Shown here: positions 1 to 16,708 of the stretch, piece by piece
Numbering within the stretch: the stretch's first letter is position 1
How the letters are laid out: every line of letters starts with the position of its first letter
NCBI RefSeq assembly: GCF_010730355.1
Contig: NZ_AP022576.1
Span: 5,208,001 to 5,272,000 of the forward strand
Direction: 5' to 3'
Source: Mycobacterium florentinum
Lineage (GTDB): Bacteria > Actinomycetota > Actinomycetes > Mycobacteriales > Mycobacteriaceae
DNA: 64,000 bases
Program-made: the position numbers and the translations under genes
The notes under the pieces: model-generated
What the model was told of the DNA's origin: nothing
The model's input: only the letters and a program-made list of their open reading frames with translations
Databases searched by the model: none

Positions 1-81
1 ACCGTCGGTCTGGTTGAGGCGGCGTACTTCATCAACCTCGCCTTCATGGCGCTGTTCGTCTTCGCCACTCCCGTCGGCTAG
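1..81 (+). CDS. atpE: ATP synthase subunit c, C-terminal end (partial)
   Basis: Only the last 26 codons of the proton-carrying c-ring subunit are in the window; the gene begins upstream. The visible part is the second transmembrane helix of the hairpin. Codon 6 is the ion-binding glutamate in the motif GLVEAAYFINLAF, followed by a stop at 79-81. By alignment from memory with M. tuberculosis AtpE, this is E61; codons 8 and 11 are then A63 and I66, which line the bedaquiline site, and both have the drug-sensitive residue. It heads directly into atpF, 6 bases on. Confidence 0.93.
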   Translation, partial: TVGLVEAAYFINLAFMALFVFATPVG

Positions 82-87
82 TTCGCA

Positions 88-600
88 GTGATGGGTGACG
101 CGAGCCACGGCGTTCTGGCGTCCAGCCAGTTAGCAGCCGAGGGGGGCAATAACTTCCTCGTCCCCAACGGCACTTTCTTTTTCGTGCTGGCGATCTTCTT
201 GATCGTGCTGGCCGTCATCGGCATGTTCGTCGTGCCGCCGGTCATGAAGGTGTTGCGCGAACGCGACATGATGGTCGCCAAGACCGCCACCGACACCAAG
301 AAGGCGAACGAACAGTTCGAAGCCGCGCAGGCCGACTACGAGAAGGCGATGAAAGAAGCCCGAGTGCAGGCGTCGTCCTTCCGGGACAAAGCCCGCGCGG
401 ATGGCCGCAAGGTCGTTGACGACGCGCGCGCAAACGCCGAGCAGCAGGTGCTGGCGACTTTGCAGCAGACGGGCGAGCAATTGAAGCGGGAAAGGGACGC
501 CGTGGAACTGGATTTGCGCGCCAACGTGGCTACCATGTCGGCGACGTTGGCCAGCCGCATCCTCGGCGTCGACGTCACAACTTCTGCCGCGACAAGGTAA
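88..600 (+). CDS. atpF: ATP synthase subunit b (F0 stator)
   Basis: This 170-residue protein is the canonical b subunit of the F0 stator. It has a short polar N-terminus, one membrane helix at about residues 29-50, and then a long charged, alanine-rich helix that forms the peripheral stalk. Length matches the mycobacterial AtpF (about 171). It starts with GTG at 88, with an ATG directly after it at 91 as an alternative. It lies between atpE and the fused b-delta gene, with 6-base gaps on both sides, as expected for one operon. Confidence 0.95.
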   Translation: MMGDASHGVLASSQLAAEGGNNFLVPNGTFFFVLAIFLIVLAVIGMFVVPPVMKVLRERDMMVAKTATDTKKANEQFEAAQADYEKAMKEARVQASSFRDKARADGRKVVDDARANAEQQVLATLQQTGEQLKRERDAVELDLRANVATMSATLASRILGVDVTTSAATR

Positions 601-606
601 CTATCA

Positions 607-1947
607 ATGTCGACGTTCATTGGACAGCTGATCGGCTTCGCGGCCATCGTGTGGTTGGTGGTGCGCTACGTGGTGCCGCCGGTGCGCAATTTGATGGCCG
701 CTCGCCAGAACACGGTGCGCCAGCAGTTGGCTGACTCGGCGGCGGCCGCCGAGCGGTTGACCGAGTCGACGACCGCCCACAGCAAGGCTGTGGAAGCCGC
801 AAAGTCGGACGCGGAGCGCGTCGTCGAAGAGGCCAAGGTAGACGCGGAACGGATTACCGAACAGCTAGGCGCCCAGGCCGAGATCGACGCGGAGCGCATC
901 AAGGCACAGGGTGCGCGCCAGGCCGAGCTGTTGCGGGCCCAGCTGAGCCGTCAGCTACGGCTGGAGCTCGGGCACGAATCTGTCCGCCAGGCAGAGGAAT
1001 TGGTGCGCAACTACGTCGCCGATGCCCAGCAGCAATCGTCCACCGTCGATCGCTTCCTGGACGAGCTCGATGCCATGGCGCCCGCGGCGGCTGACGTCAA
1101 GTACCCCTTGTTGGCGAAGATGCGCTCGGCCAGTCGGCGTGCGCTGAAGGGTGTCACTGATCGGTTCGACACCATCGCAAAGGATCTCGACACTGCCGGG
1201 CTGGAAAAGTTGGCGGCTGAACTGGTTTCAGTAGCCAAGATGCTGAACGGCGAAATCGTCGTCACGCGGTATCTCACCCTGCCTTCCGAAGACGCCACAC
1301 CCAGAGTCAGGTTGCTCGAGCGCCTGCTATCCGGCAAAGTCGGCGATCCGACCCTTGAGGTGTTGAGGACCGCCGTTTCGGAACGGTGGTCGGCCAACTC
1401 GGATCTGATCGACGCCGTCGAACACGTGGCGCGGCAAGCACTGTTGGAGGTCGCCGCGCGCGAGGATCGGGTCGACGAGGTCGAAGACCAGTTGTTCCGG
1501 TTTGCCCGGATCCTCGAGGCACAGCCGCGCCTCGCAACCCTCCTTGGCGAGTACGGGGCTCCGGCCGAAGGCCGCGTCAAGCTGCTACGCAACGTGCTCC
1601 AAAGCGCGACCGGCCAAAGCAACCGGATCACGAATTCACTGCTGTCCCAGACCATCGAGCTCTTGAGAGGTCAATCGGCCGACGACGCCGTGACGTTCTT
1701 GGCCGAAGCGGCGGTGGCGCGGCGCAACGAAGTCGTCGCGCAGGTGAGTGCGGCGGCCGAGCCCAGCGATGCTCAGCGCGCTCGCCTGACCGAGGTGCTC
1801 AGCCGCATCTACGGGCACCCGGTGGCCGTGCAGCTGCAGACCGACCCCGCACTGCTGGGTGGGCTCCTGATCTCCGTGGGCGACGAAGTGATCGACGGGA
1901 CGCTCTCGTCTCGCCTGACCGCAGCCGAGGCTCAACTGCCCGAGTGA
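607..1947 (+). CDS. atpH: ATP synthase fused b'-delta subunit
   Basis: This 446-residue protein is the fused second b subunit and delta subunit found in mycobacteria. Residues 3-23 form a membrane helix, about 25-160 a charged coiled-coil like AtpF, and the last 170 or so residues the OSCP/delta fold that caps the F1 head. The delta end includes the family stretch near [16 protein letters not shown]. Length is the same as I recall for M. tuberculosis AtpH. In most bacteria delta is a separate protein of about 180 residues, so the fusion is characteristic and not an assembly error. Confidence 0.95.
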   Translation: MSTFIGQLIGFAAIVWLVVRYVVPPVRNLMAARQNTVRQQLADSAAAAERLTESTTAHSKAVEAAKSDAERVVEEAKVDAERITEQLGAQAEIDAERIKAQGARQAELLRAQLSRQLRLELGHESVRQAEELVRNYVADAQQQSSTVDRFLDELDAMAPAAADVKYPLLAKMRSASRRALKGVTDRFDTIAKDLDTAGLEKLAAELVSVAKMLNGEIVVTRYLTLPSEDATPRVRLLERLLSGKVGDPTLEVLRTAVSERWSANSDLIDAVEHVARQALLEVAAREDRVDEVEDQLFRFARILEAQPRLATLLGEYGAPAEGRVKLLRNVLQSATGQSNRITNSLLSQTIELLRGQSADDAVTFLAEAAVARRNEVVAQVSAAAEPSDAQRARLTEVLSRIYGHPVAVQLQTDPALLGGLLISVGDEVIDGTLSSRLTAAEAQLPE

Positions 1948-1991
1948 ACACGAACTAGTCAGCAATAACCGAAGTAGGAAGACGAAAAGCT

Positions 1992-3665
1992 ATGGCCGAG
2001 TTGACGATATCCGCTGCTGACATCCAGAGCGCGATCGAAGAGTATGTAGATTCCTTCACCTCCGATACCTCCCGCGAGGAGGTCGGCACCGTGATCGATG
2101 CCGGAGACGGCATCGCCCACGTCGAGGGTCTGCCGTCGGTGATGACCCAGGAACTGCTCGAGTTCCCGGGCGGCGTCCTCGGGGTCGCACTCAACCTCGA
2201 CGAGCACAGCGTCGGCACGGTGATCCTCGGTGACTTCGAGAAGATCGAAGAAGGCCAGCAGGTCAAGCGCACCAACGAGGTCCTGTCGGTCCCCGTCGGT
2301 GACGCTTTCCTCGGGCGGGTGGTTAACCCGCTGGGCCAGCCGATCGACGGCGGTGGTGACATCGCAGCCGAGACGCGCCGCGCGCTGGAACTGCAGGCGC
2401 CCTCGGTGGTGCAGCGGCAGAGCGTGAGCGAGCCGCTGCAGACCGGGATCAAGGCCATCGACGCGATGACGCCGATCGGGCGTGGCCAGCGTCAGCTGAT
2501 CATCGGCGACCGCAAGACCGGCAAGACCACGGTCTGCGTCGACACCATCCTCAACCAGCGCCAGAACTGGGAGACGGGCGACGAGACGAAGCAGGTGCGC
2601 TGCGTCTACGTGGCCATCGGGCAGAAGGGCACCACGATCGCGTCCGTGCGCCGCACGCTCGAAGAGGGCGGCGCGATGGACTACACCACCATCGTCGCCG
2701 CGCCCGCCTCGGACGCCGCGGGCTTCAAATGGCTTGCGCCGTACGCAGGTTCGGCGATTGCTCAGCACTGGATGTATCAGGGCAAGCACGTGCTCATCGT
2801 CTTCGACGACCTGACCAAGCAGGCCGAGGCGTACCGTGCGATTTCGCTGCTGTTGCGCCGCCCACCCGGCCGTGAGGCCTACCCCGGCGACGTCTTCTAT
2901 CTGCACTCGCGGCTGTTGGAGCGCTGCGGGAAACTCTCCGACGAGCTCGGTGCCGGTTCGTTGACCGGTTTGCCGATCATCGAGACCAAGGCCAACGACA
3001 TCTCGGCCTACATCCCCACCAACGTCATCTCGATCACCGACGGACAGTGCTTCTTGGAGACCGACCTGTTCAACCAGGGCGTCCGGCCCGCCATCAACGT
3101 CGGTGTGTCGGTGTCCCGAGTCGGTGGCGCGGCGCAGATCAAGGCCATGAAAGAGGTGGCAGGAAGTCTCCGTTTGGACCTGTCGCAGTACCGCGAATTG
3201 GAATCCTTCGCCGCCTTTGCCTCCGATTTGGACGCCACATCGAAGGCGCAGTTGGAGCGTGGCGCGCGGTTGGTCGAACTGCTCAAGCAACCGCAAAACC
3301 AGCCGTTGCCCGTCGAAGAGCAAGTGGTCTCCATGTTCCTGGGCACCGGTGGGCACGTGGACTCGGTGCCGGTCGAGGACGTCAGGCGATTCGAAACCGA
3401 ACTGCTGGACCACATCCGGGCCTCCGAGGACAAGATCCTCGAAGACATCCGCAGCAGCAAGAAGCTCAGTGAGGAAAACGAGAAGGCCCTCACCGACGCC
3501 ATCAATCACTTCAAGAAGGGCTTCGCGGCAACAGGCGGTGGGTCGGTGGTGCCCGACGAGCACGCCGAGGCCAAGGAAGACGACGACAAGGAATCGGTGA
3601 AGGTCAAGAAGGCTGAGCCCAAGGACAAGGACGCGAAGAGCGAGTCCAAGAAGGACAAGAAGTAG
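1992..3665 (+). CDS. atpA: ATP synthase subunit alpha
   Basis: Alpha subunit of the F1 head, 557 residues. The Walker A motif GDRKTGKT is at residues 172-179, and the family signature [13 protein letters not shown] lies in the last third. After the conserved core, the C-terminus continues into the mycobacterium-specific extension. Here that extension is a low-complexity tail of about 39 residues rich in Lys, Asp and Glu, somewhat longer than in M. tuberculosis (549 residues in total). In other mycobacteria this extension restrains ATP hydrolysis. A 44-base gap separates it from atpH. Confidence 0.97.
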   Translation: MAELTISAADIQSAIEEYVDSFTSDTSREEVGTVIDAGDGIAHVEGLPSVMTQELLEFPGGVLGVALNLDEHSVGTVILGDFEKIEEGQQVKRTNEVLSVPVGDAFLGRVVNPLGQPIDGGGDIAAETRRALELQAPSVVQRQSVSEPLQTGIKAIDAMTPIGRGQRQLIIGDRKTGKTTVCVDTILNQRQNWETGDETKQVRCVYVAIGQKGTTIASVRRTLEEGGAMDYTTIVAAPASDAAGFKWLAPYAGSAIAQHWMYQGKHVLIVFDDLTKQAEAYRAISLLLRRPPGREAYPGDVFYLHSRLLERCGKLSDELGAGSLTGLPIIETKANDISAYIPTNVISITDGQCFLETDLFNQGVRPAINVGVSVSRVGGAAQIKAMKEVAGSLRLDLSQYRELESFAAFASDLDATSKAQLERGARLVELLKQPQNQPLPVEEQVVSMFLGTGGHVDSVPVEDVRRFETELLDHIRASEDKILEDIRSSKKLSEENEKALTDAINHFKKGFAATGGGSVVPDEHAEAKEDDDKESVKVKKAEPKDKDAKSESKKDKK

Positions 3666-3671
3666 CTAACC

Positions 3672-6049
<2,378 letters not shown>

Positions 6050-6083
6050 TTGAGACTCCCGAGGTATCGAAAGGCGGTGTGGC

Positions 6084-6449
6084 ATGGCTGAATTGAACGT
6101 TGAGATCGTCGCCGTCGACCGCAAGATCTGGTCGGGGGAAGCGACGTTCCTGTTCACCCGCACCACCAGCGGCGAGATCGGCATACTGCCCCGCCATATC
6201 CCGCTGGTGGCCCAGTTGGTCGATGACGCAATGGTGCGCGTCGAGCGGGAGGGTCAAGACGATCTGCGCGTCGCGGTGGATGGCGGGTTCTTGTCGGTGA
6301 CCGAGGAGAGCGTCACTATTCTCGCCGAATCCGCCGAGTTCGAATCGGAGATCGACGAGGCCTCCGCCAAGCAGGATTCCGAGTCCGACGACCCTCGCAC
6401 CGCCGCGAGGGGACGCGCCAGATTGCGCGCCGTCGGCGCGATCGACTAG
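6084..6449 (+). CDS. atpC: ATP synthase subunit epsilon
   Basis: Epsilon subunit, 121 residues. The N-terminal beta-sandwich has the family segment [16 protein letters not shown] at about residues 29-44. As in other mycobacteria the C-terminal helical part is short. It follows atpD after 34 bases with a GAAAGG ribosome-binding stretch ahead of the ATG, and precedes the DUF2550 gene by 6 bases. Confidence 0.95.
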   Translation: MAELNVEIVAVDRKIWSGEATFLFTRTTSGEIGILPRHIPLVAQLVDDAMVRVEREGQDDLRVAVDGGFLSVTEESVTILAESAEFESEIDEASAKQDSESDDPRTAARGRARLRAVGAID

Positions 6450-6455
6450 CCGCCG

Positions 6456-6899
6456 ATGAGCGCGCCCATGGTTGGCATGGTCGTGCTCGTCGTCGTGCTG
6501 GGGGCCGCCGTCCTGGCGCTGAGCTATCGGCTGCTGAAACTCCGGCAGGGTGGAACCGCGGGAATCATGCGGGACATCCCGGCGGTCGGAGGTCACGGCT
6601 GGCGGCATGGCGTGATCCGTTATCGCGGAGGTGAAGCCGCGTTCTACCGGCTCTCCAGTGTCCGGCTCTGGCCGGATCGCCGGCTCAGCAGGCGAGGCGT
6701 CGAGATCGTGGCCCGGCGCGCACCGCGCGGCGATGAGTTCGACATCATGACCGACGAGATCGTGGTGCTGGAACTGCGTGATACGACCCAGGAACGCCGG
6801 CCGGGATACGAAATCGCGCTGGACCAGGGCGCGTTGACCGCGTTTTTGTCGTGGCTCGAGTCCCGACCGTCGCCGCGCGCGCGTCGTCGCAGCATCTGA
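6456..6899 (+). CDS. DUF2550 membrane-anchored protein (Rv1312-like)
   Basis: 147 residues with one N-terminal membrane helix at about residues 5-27, followed by a soluble domain rich in Arg and Trp. It matches the actinobacterial DUF2550 family, which keeps this place right after atpC in mycobacteria (Rv1312 in M. tuberculosis, also 147 residues). It begins 6 bases after the atpC stop, so it is very likely co-transcribed with the ATP synthase genes. No function is known to me; a role in assembling or regulating the complex is only a guess from position. Confidence 0.85.
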   Translation: MSAPMVGMVVLVVVLGAAVLALSYRLLKLRQGGTAGIMRDIPAVGGHGWRHGVIRYRGGEAAFYRLSSVRLWPDRRLSRRGVEIVARRAPRGDEFDIMTDEIVVLELRDTTQERRPGYEIALDQGALTAFLSWLESRPSPRARRRSI

Positions 6900-6924
6900 C
6901 CAAAAGTTCAGCGGCTCAATCGGT

Positions 6925-7497
6925 TTAGGCTCCGCCGCCCGGCTTCCACAGGACATCACCCTCGGGGTTTGCCACCCGCGACAGGATGAAGAGTAGATCC
7001 GACAACCGATTCAGGTATTTCGCTGGCAGCACGTTGACGTCGTTCGGTGCCGAATCGACTGCGGCCCAAGCCGACCGCTCGGCGCGGCGCACCACGGTGC
7101 GGGCGACGTGCAACAGTGCTGACAACGGTGAACCACCAGGCAGCACAAAGGAATTCAGCGCCGGCAGGGGCTCGTTGTATTTGTCGCACCATCCTTCCAG
7201 CCGGTCGATGTAGGACTGGACTACTCGCAACGGAGGGTATTTCGGGTTCTCCACCACCGGAGTGGACAGATCGGCGCCGGCGTCGAACAAATCGTTTTGG
7301 ATCTGGCGCAGCACGTCCGCGAGTTCGGCGTCGGGCTGACCCAGCGCGATGGCGACGCCGATCGCGGAGTTGGCCTCGTCGCAGTCCGCGTATGCCACCA
7401 GGCGGGGATCGTTTTTCGACACTCGGGAGAAGTCGCTCAATCCCGTGGTGCCGTCGTCGCCGGTCCGGGTATAGATGCGGGTCAGATGGACTGCCAT
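6925..7497 (-). CDS. cobO: PduO-type cob(I)alamin adenosyltransferase
   Basis: 190 residues, homologous to Rv1314c. The protein opens with VHLTRIYTRTGDDGTTGL, the ATP-binding N-terminal motif of PduO-type adenosyltransferases. It has the C-terminal helix segment LPAKYLNRLSDLLFILSR. It makes adenosylcobalamin, the cofactor of methylmalonyl-CoA mutase, which fits with the methylmalonyl-CoA epimerase further along. The open frame continues 149 codons upstream across the start of murA, but homology begins at the ATG at 7497. The name cobO is commonly used although the fold differs from CobA/BtuR. Confidence 0.9.
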   Translation of the reverse strand: MAVHLTRIYTRTGDDGTTGLSDFSRVSKNDPRLVAYADCDEANSAIGVAIALGQPDAELADVLRQIQNDLFDAGADLSTPVVENPKYPPLRVVQSYIDRLEGWCDKYNEPLPALNSFVLPGGSPLSALLHVARTVVRRAERSAWAAVDSAPNDVNVLPAKYLNRLSDLLFILSRVANPEGDVLWKPGGGA

Positions 7498-7567
7498 GAA
7501 CAAACCGTACTCGGCGAAGTGAGTTAGCTGACTGACAAGCCGATACCGCTTCACTAGACTGACGCGG

Positions 7568-8821
7568 GTGGCTGAGCGATTCGTGGTAACCGGCGGCAAC
7601 CGGTTGTCCGGCGAAGTCGCAGTAGGGGGCGCCAAGAACAGCGTGCTCAAGCTGATGGCCGCGACGTTATTGGCCGAAGGCACCAGCACGATCACCAACT
7701 GCCCCGACATTCTCGACGTGCCGTTGATGGCCGAGGTGCTGCGCGGGCTGGGCGCCACCGTGGAACTCGACGGCGACGTCGCCCGCATCACCTCACCCGA
7801 CGAGCCCAAGTACGACGCCGACTTCGCGGCGGTGCGGCAGTTCCGCGCCTCGGTGTGTGTGCTGGGCCCGCTGGTCGGCCGGTGCAAGCGGGCCAAGGTG
7901 GCGCTGCCCGGCGGGGACGCGATCGGATCGCGGCCACTGGACATGCATCAGGCGGGCCTGCGGCAATTGGGCGCGACGTGCAACATCGAGCACGGCTGTG
8001 TCGTTGCTCACGCAGATACGTTGCGCGGCGCGGAGATTCAACTCGAATTTCCCTCGGTGGGGGCCACCGAGAACATCTTGATGGCCGCGGTCGTCGCGGA
8101 GGGCGTCACCACGATCCACAACGCCGCGCGGGAACCCGACGTTGTCGATCTCTGCACGATGCTCAACCAGATGGGCGCGCAGATCGAGGGCGCCGGTTCG
8201 CCGACCATGACGATTACCGGGGTGCCGCGGCTGTATCCCACCGAGCACCGGGTGATCGGTGACCGCATCGTCGCCGCCACCTGGGGGATCGCCGCTGCCA
8301 TCACCCGTGGCGACATCTCGGTGAGCGGTATCGATCCGGCGCATCTTCAGGTGGTGCTGCACAAACTGCACGACGCGGGTGCCACCGTCACGCAAACGGA
8401 CAGCAGTTTTCGCGTGGTGCAATACGAGCGCCCGAAGGCGATGAACGTTGCGACGTTGCCTTTTCCCGGTTTTCCGACGGACCTGCAACCGATGGCGATT
8501 GCCCTGGCGTCGATCGCCGACGGCACCTCGATGATCACGGAGAACGTGTTCGAGGCGCGCTTCCGATTCGTCGAAGAGATGATCCGGCTCGGCGCCGACG
8601 CGCGCACCGACGGCCATCACGCCGTGGTGCGGGGACTGCCGCAACTTTCCAGCGCACCGGTCTGGTGTTCGGACATCCGGGCCGGCGCCGGCCTGGTGCT
8701 CGCCGGGCTCGTCGCCGACGGTGACACCGAGGTCCACGACGTCTTTCACATCGATCGCGGCTACCCGTTGTTCGTGGAGAACCTGGCGATTTTGGGAGCG
8801 GAGATCGAGCGGGTACAGTAA
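7568..8821 (+). CDS. murA: UDP-N-acetylglucosamine 1-carboxyvinyltransferase
   Basis: 417 residues; the enzyme transfers enolpyruvate from PEP to UDP-GlcNAc, the first committed step of peptidoglycan synthesis in the cytoplasm. The active-site loop reads [11 protein letters not shown] with aspartate at residue 117, where most bacteria have the cysteine that fosfomycin alkylates; this is the known basis of mycobacterial fosfomycin resistance. Start is GTG at 7568, matching the family N-terminus [12 protein letters not shown]. It lies just upstream of the rRNA operon, the standard location of rrnA in mycobacteria. Confidence 0.97.
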   Translation: MAERFVVTGGNRLSGEVAVGGAKNSVLKLMAATLLAEGTSTITNCPDILDVPLMAEVLRGLGATVELDGDVARITSPDEPKYDADFAAVRQFRASVCVLGPLVGRCKRAKVALPGGDAIGSRPLDMHQAGLRQLGATCNIEHGCVVAHADTLRGAEIQLEFPSVGATENILMAAVVAEGVTTIHNAAREPDVVDLCTMLNQMGAQIEGAGSPTMTITGVPRLYPTEHRVIGDRIVAATWGIAAAITRGDISVSGIDPAHLQVVLHKLHDAGATVTQTDSSFRVVQYERPKAMNVATLPFPGFPTDLQPMAIALASIADGTSMITENVFEARFRFVEEMIRLGADARTDGHHAVVRGLPQLSSAPVWCSDIRAGAGLVLAGLVADGDTEVHDVFHIDRGYPLFVENLAILGAEIERVQ

Positions 8822-8877
8822 CCAAAGTCAGTGCCCCACAGGCGCGGTCACCACTCGAAGGGGACCGAGACCGGGGC

Positions 8878-8904
8878 TTGACTCCCTCGCCGGATTGGTA
8901 CTAA
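8878..8904 (+). promoter_or_regulatory. rRNA operon promoter P1
   Basis: A -35 hexamer TTGACT (8878-8883) and a -10 TACTAA (8899-8904), 15 bases apart, lie 57 bases after murA. The sequence that follows (CTGGCACGGCTGCCC) is nearly repeated 79 bases on at the second promoter. This resembles the P1 promoter of mycobacterial rrnA. Confidence 0.75.
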
Positions 8905-8956
8905 CCTGGCACGGCTGCCCTCGCAGCGATCACCACGATCGCAAGAAATTTGAGGG

Positions 8957-8983
8957 TTGACGCCTCTGCCGGAATTGTATTAA
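8957..8983 (+). promoter_or_regulatory. rRNA operon promoter PCL1 (P3-type)
   Basis: TTGACG (8957-8962) and TATTAA (8978-8983) with the same 15-base spacing as P1. Downstream is CTGGCAGGGTTGCCCCGAAG, which I recall as conserved after the PCL1 promoter of slow-growing mycobacteria. About 220 bases of leader follow before 16S. Confidence 0.78.
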
Positions 8984-9038
8984 GCTGGCAGGGTTGCCCC
9001 GAAGCGGGCGAAACAAGCAAGAGTGTTGTTTGAGAACT

Positions 9039-14142
<5,104 letters not shown>

Positions 14143-14176
14143 CCATCAATACACTTGAATGGAAAAATAAATAGAG

Positions 14177-14291
14177 TTACGGCGGCCACAGCGACAGGGA
14201 AACGCCCGGTCCCATTCCGAACCCGGAAGCTAAGCCTGTCAGCGCCAATGATACTGCCCGATCGGGTGGAAAAGTAGGACACCGCCGAACA
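14177..14291 (+). rRNA. rrf: 5S ribosomal RNA
   Basis: The sequence from TTACGGCGGCCACAGCG to GGACACCGCCGAACA is the mycobacterial 5S rRNA, about 115 bases; the two ends (GGCGG and CCGCC) pair as helix I. It lies 35 bases after the 23S processing stem and just before the operon terminator. Confidence 0.96.
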
Positions 14292-14296
14292 CACAC

Positions 14297-14327
14297 AAAA
14301 ACACCCCCTGCAAAGGGGGTGTTTTTG
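14297..14327 (+). terminator. rRNA operon intrinsic terminator
   Basis: AAAAACACCCCC (14297-14308), loop TGCAAA, then GGGGGTGTTTTT (14315-14326): a perfect 12-pair stem ending in a T run, directly after 5S. Because A runs lie on the left side too, it may also stop transcription of the opposite strand, past the end of ogt at 14335. Confidence 0.92.
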
Positions 14328-14334
14328 CATTTCC

Positions 14335-14826
14335 TCAGTCGAATAACGTCAAATTCGACCGCTGATTTTCCAATTCGAGCAGTGTGCGTTTGCGGCCGAG
14401 TCCGCCGCCGAAGCCGGTGAGGCGGCCATTTGCGCCGATGACGCGATGACAGGGGACGACGATCGCGATCGGGTTGTGGCCGTTGGCCAATCCGACGGCT
14501 CGCGCGGCACCGGGCGCCCCGATTTGTTCGGCGATTTCTCCATACGACCGGGTCTCGCCATACGGAATTGTCAGCAGCGCCTGCCAGACGCGTCGCTGGA
14601 ATTCGGTGCCCCGCAGGTCGAGCTCGAGATCGAAAGTCGTGAGCTCGCCGGCGAAATACGCCACGAGTTGGTCGACGGCCGTGCCGAATGCACGCGGATC
14701 GGGCGACCAGTCGGCGCGGCTCGGTTCGTAGGTCTGATCGATCATCCGCAGGTTGGTCAAGACCGAGCCATGGCCGGCGAGGGTCAGCAACCCGATCGGG
14801 CTGTCGATGGTGCGGTACTGGATCAT
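14335..14826 (-). CDS. ogt: Methylated-DNA--protein-cysteine methyltransferase
   Basis: 163 residues. It removes alkyl groups from O6-guanine in DNA by a single suicidal transfer to cysteine 126, within the motif VVPCHRVIG. The DNA-binding helix region around YGETRSYGEIAEQIG is present. Start is the ATG at 14826, which overlaps the stop of the upstream Ada-AlkA gene as ATGA, so the two are translationally coupled. The reading frame extends 29 codons further upstream but homology begins at MIQYRTIDSP. Length matches M. tuberculosis Ogt (165). Confidence 0.96.
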   Translation of the reverse strand: MIQYRTIDSPIGLLTLAGHGSVLTNLRMIDQTYEPSRADWSPDPRAFGTAVDQLVAYFAGELTTFDLELDLRGTEFQRRVWQALLTIPYGETRSYGEIAEQIGAPGAARAVGLANGHNPIAIVVPCHRVIGANGRLTGFGGGLGRKRTLLELENQRSNLTLFD

Positions 14827-16310
14827 ACGACCTCCTGTGGTGGCCATTGGTTCACCGGGTGCTCGAGGGTGGTCCACAAATGCTGGGTGGCATACGAGCG
14901 CCAGGGGCGCCAATGTGCGCTGTGCTCAATGAGTTTGCGCTGATCCGTCGGCAAGCCCAGCTGTTTGGCGGCGAGTTGTAGCCCGAGGTCACTGGCAGGA
15001 AAAGCGTCCGGGTCCCCGAGGCCGCGCATCGCGATCACCTCCGCGGTCCATGGGCCGATCCCCGGCAGGGCCAGCAGCTGGGTGCGCGCACCGTCCCAGT
15101 CGCTTCCGGCGTCCAGCACCACGCTGCCATCGAGAAGCCCGTCGATCAGCGCCCTCATCGTCCGCTGCCGGGCCTTGGGGACCGCCAGATGGATGGGATC
15201 GATCTCGGCGAGTTGCTCGATTGCCGGGAAGGCATGCGTCAGTGCGCCTTCGGGGTCGTGCACCGGCGGGCCGTACGCGTGGACCAATCGGCCGGCGTGG
15301 GTGCGCGCGGCCTTCGTCGACACCTGTTGACCCAGCACGGCACGCACCGCGAGTTCGGCCTCGTCGACCGTGCGCGGAATGCGTTGTCCGGGTGCCTTGG
15401 CCACGACGGGGGCCAGCAGCGGGTCGCGGCTCAGCGTGTCCACGATCGCTTCCGGATCGGCGTCGAGGTCGAGCAGCCGCCGGCAGCGGGCGATCGCGGT
15501 CGTCAGATCGCGGAAGTCGTCGAGCACGAGTAGGCAGCGCACGTGGTCGACGGCCGGCGTCAGCGCGACCACGGCGTTGCCCGCCGGAAGCCGTAGGCTG
15601 CGCCGGTAGGCGCCGTCGCGCACCTCCTCGCAACCCGGGACGGCACCCGCGGCCAGATGGCCGAAGGCGCCCTCATAGGCGAACGGGGTACGTACCGGCA
15701 GCCGAAGACACACTGTCCCAGGCGAAGTCGTGTCGGACCCGAACCGGGCGGCCGCGCGTCTGCGCAACTCGGTCGGTGTGTTTTCGAACACCAGCTGCAC
15801 CGTGTCGTTGAATTGGCGGATGCTGGAAAAGCCGGCGGCGAATGCGATGTCGCCGAACGGCAGATCGGTCGTCTCGATCAGCAGCCGGGCGGTCTGGCTT
15901 CGTTGCGCGCGAGCCAGCGCGAGCGGACCGGCGCCGACTTCGGCCTGCAAAAGCCGCTCCAGCTGCCGGGTAGTGTACCCGAGGTGGGCGGCCAGACCGC
16001 CCACGCCGTCGCGGTCCACCGTGCCGTCGGCGATGAGCCGCATCGCCCGCGCAACGACGTCGCCGCGCACGTTCCATTCGGGCGATCCCGGCGAGGCGTC
16101 GGGACGGCATCGCTTGCACGCGCGGAAACCCGCCCGCTGTGCGGCCGCCGCGGCCGGATAGAACCGCACGTTGCGTGCGAACGGCGGGCGCACCGGGCAG
16201 CTGGGCCGGCAGTAGATGCGGGTGGTGAGCACCGCCGTGACGAACCAGCCGTCGAACCGGGCGTCCTTGGACTGGACCGCCCGGTAGCAGCGTTCGAAAT
16301 CGTCGTGCAC
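14823..16310 (-). CDS. alkA: Ada-type methyl-phosphotriester sensor fused to AlkA DNA glycosylase
   Basis: 495 residues with a GTG start at 16310 (an ATG at 16340 would add 10 codons). The N-terminal Ada domain has the four zinc cysteines C34, C38, C65 and C68, C34 being the likely methyl acceptor. An AraC-type helix-turn-helix follows at about residues 80-185. The rest is an AlkA glycosylase with the helix-hairpin-helix LPGIGPWTAEV and the catalytic aspartate in ASDLG. It senses methylation damage and excises alkylated bases. The same fusion is known as Rv1317c. With ogt it forms an adaptive-response operon split differently from E. coli. Confidence 0.95.
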   Translation of the reverse strand: MHDDFERCYRAVQSKDARFDGWFVTAVLTTRIYCRPSCPVRPPFARNVRFYPAAAAAQRAGFRACKRCRPDASPGSPEWNVRGDVVARAMRLIADGTVDRDGVGGLAAHLGYTTRQLERLLQAEVGAGPLALARAQRSQTARLLIETTDLPFGDIAFAAGFSSIRQFNDTVQLVFENTPTELRRRAAARFGSDTTSPGTVCLRLPVRTPFAYEGAFGHLAAGAVPGCEEVRDGAYRRSLRLPAGNAVVALTPAVDHVRCLLVLDDFRDLTTAIARCRRLLDLDADPEAIVDTLSRDPLLAPVVAKAPGQRIPRTVDEAELAVRAVLGQQVSTKAARTHAGRLVHAYGPPVHDPEGALTHAFPAIEQLAEIDPIHLAVPKARQRTMRALIDGLLDGSVVLDAGSDWDGARTQLLALPGIGPWTAEVIAMRGLGDPDAFPASDLGLQLAAKQLGLPTDQRKLIEHSAHWRPWRSYATQHLWTTLEHPVNQWPPQEVV

Positions 16311-16358
16311 GCTTCCACAGTTACACCAGAGGTCCGACAAGACTGGCGGAAAAGCGAC

Positions 16359-16691
16359 ATGACCGTGGGCCGGCGGGCCGCCAGGTCAGATGACGAGGGC
16401 TACCGCGCGATCATCAACAATGACCCGCTCGGGCGGGGGTTCAAGGTGACGGCCTATGTCGACCTGGGGCCGATCGATTCGGCGGCGATCCGAGCATTCG
16501 AGGGCGCGGTCGTGGCGCTTCCGGAGATCATCGAATGTCGGCGCATGATGGGCACTCCCGACTACGTATTGCTGATCGCGGCCGCCGACCTGGTCGACTA
16601 CGAGAAGCTGTACACGGACAGACTGTCCACCCTTCCCGGGATATCGAGGATCCGCTCGCAGATTGCGATGAAGACCGTGAAGTCCGGTTAG
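16359..16691 (+). pseudogene. Lrp/AsnC-family regulator remnant lacking most of the HTH
   Basis: 110 residues. From about residue 19 (YRAIINNDPLGRGF) to the end this is a good Lrp/AsnC effector domain (RAM fold), including CRRMMGTPDYVLLI. The normal N-terminal helix-turn-helix of about 50 residues is missing. The first residues, TVGRRAAR..DDEG, still look like the end of a recognition helix, so a deletion near the alkA start seems likely. Only 48 bases separate it from alkA. It may be a dead fragment or a stand-alone RAM protein that pairs with full-length relatives. It ends 17 bases before the VOC gene. Confidence 0.55.
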
Positions 16692-16708
16692 CTCACCAAG
16701 GAGTCCAC

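Noticed and set aside
1959..3563. 534-codon open frame antisense to atpA
   Set aside because: Long antisense frames are common in high-GC coding DNA; composition is His/Arg/Gly-rich and atpA is certain.
7916..7918. MurA active-site Cys to Asp as a new mutation
   Set aside because: It is the normal mycobacterial residue and not a novelty.
15657..16358. Upstream part of the long frame that ends in the Lrp remnant
   Set aside because: Antisense to alkA and without any helix-turn-helix; only the part from 16359 on shows homology.
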